Source: Saprospiraceae bacterium
GTDB taxonomy: Bacteria > Bacteroidota > Bacteroidia > Chitinophagales > Saprospiraceae
Reading direction: 5' to 3'
Length of the DNA: 64,000 bases
Assembly: GCA_028280415.1 (NCBI GenBank)
Contig: JANQLV010000034.1
Location: forward strand, 93,624 to 157,623
A program made the position numbers and the translations under genes. The notes below the pieces were generated by a model that worked only from the letters and a program-made list of their open reading frames with translations, did not search any database and was not told the DNA's origin. Positions 62,158 through 64,000 of the stretch are shown one piece after another (the stretch's first letter is position 1; each line of letters opens with the position of its first letter).

Positions 62158-62685
62158 TTAAAGACCAAGTTTGGCTTTTACTAGAGCCATTACATCAGTC
62201 GAATCATCAAGATACAGCATCACATTCAAACCACTGGAATCAAAAATCATAGTATAATTCCCTTCCTTTCCAACTTCTTTAATGGCCTTATCTATTTTAT
62301 CCAAAATAGGCTTAAGTAGCTCATTTCTTTTTTCTGCAACTTTATTAGACAGACCATATTCTTCCTGTCCTAAAGCTTGTTGACGCTGTTGCAAGGCAGC
62401 ACCCTGTTCCTGAATCTCAATAGGGCTCAATGTTTTATCGACATAAGCTGCTTTTTCAAATTTATCTGCATCCACTTTAAACACTTCAACTTTCTTTTGA
62501 AAATCTTCAGCAAGTTTCTTTTGATAGGTTTCCAATTCTTTATCAGCTACTTCGGATTCGGGGAGCAACAATATAAGTTGCTGTGAATTAAGATACCCAA
62601 ATTTTTGGCTTTGAGCTTGAAGCGAATCATTTCCCAGAAGGGTAAAGATCAATAACACAAGACTTATTTTAAATAAGTTTTTCAT
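62158..62685 (-). CDS. OmpH/Skp-family periplasmic chaperone
   Basis: This 175-residue protein has a signal peptide (LVLLIFTLLGNDSLQAQ) and the Skp layout: a beta strand FGYLNSQQLILLLPE, a long coiled-coil pair (residues 45-130), and a closing strand YTMIFDSSGLNVMLY. Skp trimers hold unfolded outer-membrane proteins. The usual neighbours bamA and lpxD are absent. Tandem ompH genes are common in Bacteroidota; only one is present here. A TAAATTTG box lies on the minus strand 90 bases upstream. Confidence 0.9.
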   Translation of the reverse strand: MKNLFKISLVLLIFTLLGNDSLQAQSQKFGYLNSQQLILLLPESEVADKELETYQKKLAEDFQKKVEVFKVDADKFEKAAYVDKTLSPIEIQEQGAALQQRQQALGQEEYGLSNKVAEKRNELLKPILDKIDKAIKEVGKEGNYTMIFDSSGLNVMLYLDDSTDVMALVKAKLGL

Positions 62686-62774
62686 TTACTTAATTTTGAA
62701 CGTTTATGAAATCCGGCATAGCCAAAACAAACGCTGTGAAAAATAAAAATGGCGCTAAGCCTTCCTCTCAATAG

Positions 62775-62782
62775 CAAATTTA
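62775..62782 (-). promoter_or_regulatory. candidate -7 box for the ompH-type gene
   Basis: The minus strand reads TAAATTTG, matching TAnnTTTG, 90 bases upstream of the ATG. No -33 TTG is obvious. Confidence 0.3.
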
Positions 62783-62996
62783 CCCTTAGTCCACGAACTT
62801 TTCTAACTTTTAACAGAACATTATTTTCGTTTTACTTGGAAGCCGTTTTTAATAAAAAAAGGTGATTTTGCTGATTTTCAATAACTTAGCCCCCGAAAAA
62901 TAACTTATGCACCGTATTGGGCAATAATAGCAGGTTAAGAATTTCTTAATAGAATCTGTTTTTGAAAGCATTAAGTAAACATCGCCAGGCAAGATT

Positions 62997-63755
62997 ATGA
63001 TTGTAGTACAAAACCTGAGTAAATCCTTTCCACTTTCCAAAGGGCAGCGAAAAGAGCTGAATATAGAGGCTAAATCTATTACCGCAGTTGATAAAGTTAG
63101 CTTCAGTTGTCAGCCCGGACGTATCTGCTCTCTGTTGGGGCCCAATGGTGCGGGCAAGACTACTACTTTGCGAATGATTTCTACTATCCTTGAACCCAGT
63201 GAAGGGAATATTGAAGTAGCAGGCCATTCTATTGCTGATGAACCATCAAAAGTTCGCGAAAAAATTGGTTTCCTGACCGGCAGCACCGGACTTTATACGC
63301 GACTTACCCCAAACGAACTCATTAGATATTTTGGCGATCTGTATAGAGTCCCGCATAAAATTTTTAACGAAAGAAAAAATGCCCTTTACGACTTGTTGGA
63401 TATGCATGATTTTTCTAAAAAACGAATTGGTCAACTGTCCACAGGAATGCGACAGAAAGTATCTATTGTAAGAACTATGATCCATGATCCGGAAGTCGTA
63501 ATATTTGATGAACCGACATCCGGTTTGGATGTCATAACTGCCGAAAGCATTATCAGTCTTATTCGTCAGTGCAAACAAGATGGAAAGACGGTAATATTCT
63601 CTTCACATATCATGAGTGAAGTCGATTTGTTATGCGATGATTTACTCATCATGCATCAAGGGCAATTGAAGTTTAAGGATACTATGGATAATTTTCGACA
63701 ACAAATGCAGACTACCAATCTGACAGAAGAATTTATTCGAATTATCAAAGCCTAA
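62997..63755 (+). CDS. NatA-like ABC transporter ATP-binding protein
   Basis: A 252-residue ATPase with Walker A GPNGAGKTT (48-56), Q-loop segment KIGFLTGSTGLYTRLTPNE, signature LSTGMRQKV, Walker B VVIFDEPTSGLD and H-switch SSHIMSEVDLL. It matches NatA/CcmA-type exporters. The permease gene (natB) normally follows directly, but the next 240 bases show no permease and end in an inverted repeat. The missing partner may have been separated by an insertion, or may lie beyond the window. Confidence 0.88.
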   Translation: MIVVQNLSKSFPLSKGQRKELNIEAKSITAVDKVSFSCQPGRICSLLGPNGAGKTTTLRMISTILEPSEGNIEVAGHSIADEPSKVREKIGFLTGSTGLYTRLTPNELIRYFGDLYRVPHKIFNERKNALYDLLDMHDFSKKRIGQLSTGMRQKVSIVRTMIHDPEVVIFDEPTSGLDVITAESIISLIRQCKQDGKTVIFSSHIMSEVDLLCDDLLIMHQGQLKFKDTMDNFRQQMQTTNLTEEFIRIIKA

Positions 63756-63937
63756 TACTTCAATATAGCAGCGCATAGTTTTTATAGTTTTAAAGTCCTG
63801 CTGAATTTTTAAAAATAGCCTCACTTAGGTTAATCCGGCTAGATTATAAAAACCACCAATAATTCTTTATTTTTAAATCACAATGAGTAAAACGTTTTAA
63901 TTAATTAATCTAAGTTGCGATGAATTGTTTTAAAAAA
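63756..63937. other. non-coding stretch after the NatA-like gene
   Basis: AT-rich, with no gene and no clear terminator. A permease gene would be expected here but none is seen. Confidence 0.4.
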
Positions 63938-63999
63938 TGAAGTCCCCCAATAAATTGTAAATTATAGTCGCCAAACTCAATTTACAATGGAAGACTTCA
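63938..63999. repeat. imperfect inverted repeat at the right edge, possible insertion-element end
   Basis: TGAAGTC (63938-63944) pairs with GACTTCA (63993-63999) and ATTGTAAATT (63954-63963) with AATTTACAAT (63979-63988). An ATG at 63987 opens a frame (M-E-D-F) that runs off the window. The outer arm could be the terminal repeat of an insertion sequence whose transposase starts here, but only 14 bases of that frame are visible. Confidence 0.35.
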
Positions 64000-64000
64000 C

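Noticed and set aside
1..64000. CRISPR arrays, rRNA or tRNA genes.
   Set aside because: No regularly spaced direct repeats of 25-40 bases and no conserved RNA segments were found by reading both strands.

Overview
The window looks like a piece of a Bacteroidota chromosome, most likely from the Saprospiria or a neighbouring class. The base composition is fairly AT-rich. Several genes carry type IX secretion (T9SS) sorting tails. PorT-like outer-membrane barrels and families typical of the phylum are present (DUF6427, DUF4286, DUF3137, M56 peptidases with TonB domains). Upstream regions show TAnnTTTG-type -7 boxes, and strong Shine-Dalgarno sites are absent. This placement is inferred from gene content, not from a marker-gene phylogeny. 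About 60 protein genes are packed closely on both strands. I found no rRNA, tRNA, CRISPR array or prophage.

Layout. 1-9.9 kb: the start of a YyaL/SPATA20-type gene, a PhnP-like hydrolase, a small barrel/lipoprotein/Ppx-GppA group, an ABC-3 metal permease fused to a DtxR/MntR repressor behind a 24-bp perfect palindrome, rbfA, recG, and a phosphatase-ankyrin fusion. 9.9-13.2 kb: a beta-oxidation pair (thiolase and FadJ-type multifunctional enzyme). 13.5-21.9 kb: small membrane proteins, a gamma-carbonic anhydrase, a TraB/GumN protein, DUF3137, a ParA ATPase with a ribbon-helix-helix partner that repeats a short motif, an acetyltransferase, two tandem secreted paralogues and a lipoprotein. 22-33.7 kb: pcm, a phosphohexomutase, a lytic transglycosylase, a DsbD-like reductase with extra DsbD-alpha domains, DUF6427, a polyprenyl diphosphate synthase, VOC and GNAT proteins, and DUF937. 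34-43 kb: a degenerate HD domain fused to a Pycsar-effector-type membrane domain, an SH3 lipoprotein, a glucosaminidase, a barrel, and a TPR / BlaI / M56-TonB-TonB-T9SS operon. 43-54 kb: an FMN-dependent hydroxyacid oxidase, an EGF lipoprotein, two Hsp20 genes, a Kbp-like LysM protein, two more transglycosylases, and the translation cluster pheS-hisS-gatA. 54-64 kb: DUF4286, an MFS transporter, an acyl-CoA dehydrogenase, a site-2 protease, a T9SS-secreted M12-type metallopeptidase, an OmpH/Skp chaperone and a NatA-like ATPase, ending in an inverted repeat that may be the edge of an insertion element.

Functional themes. Envelope and peptidoglycan work dominates (three lytic transglycosylases, one glucosaminidase, LysM proteins, barrels, lipoproteins, OmpH). 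Fatty-acid oxidation (thiolase, FadJ, acyl-CoA dehydrogenase) and translation form smaller groups. The items most worth a second look are the permease-repressor fusion with its palindrome, the ParA/ribbon-helix-helix pair, the HD-PycTM protein that has lost its HD dyad, the M56 protein with a T9SS tail, the multiplied DsbD-alpha domains, and a family of dispersed ~208-bp intergenic repeats (two full copies and one partial inverted copy).
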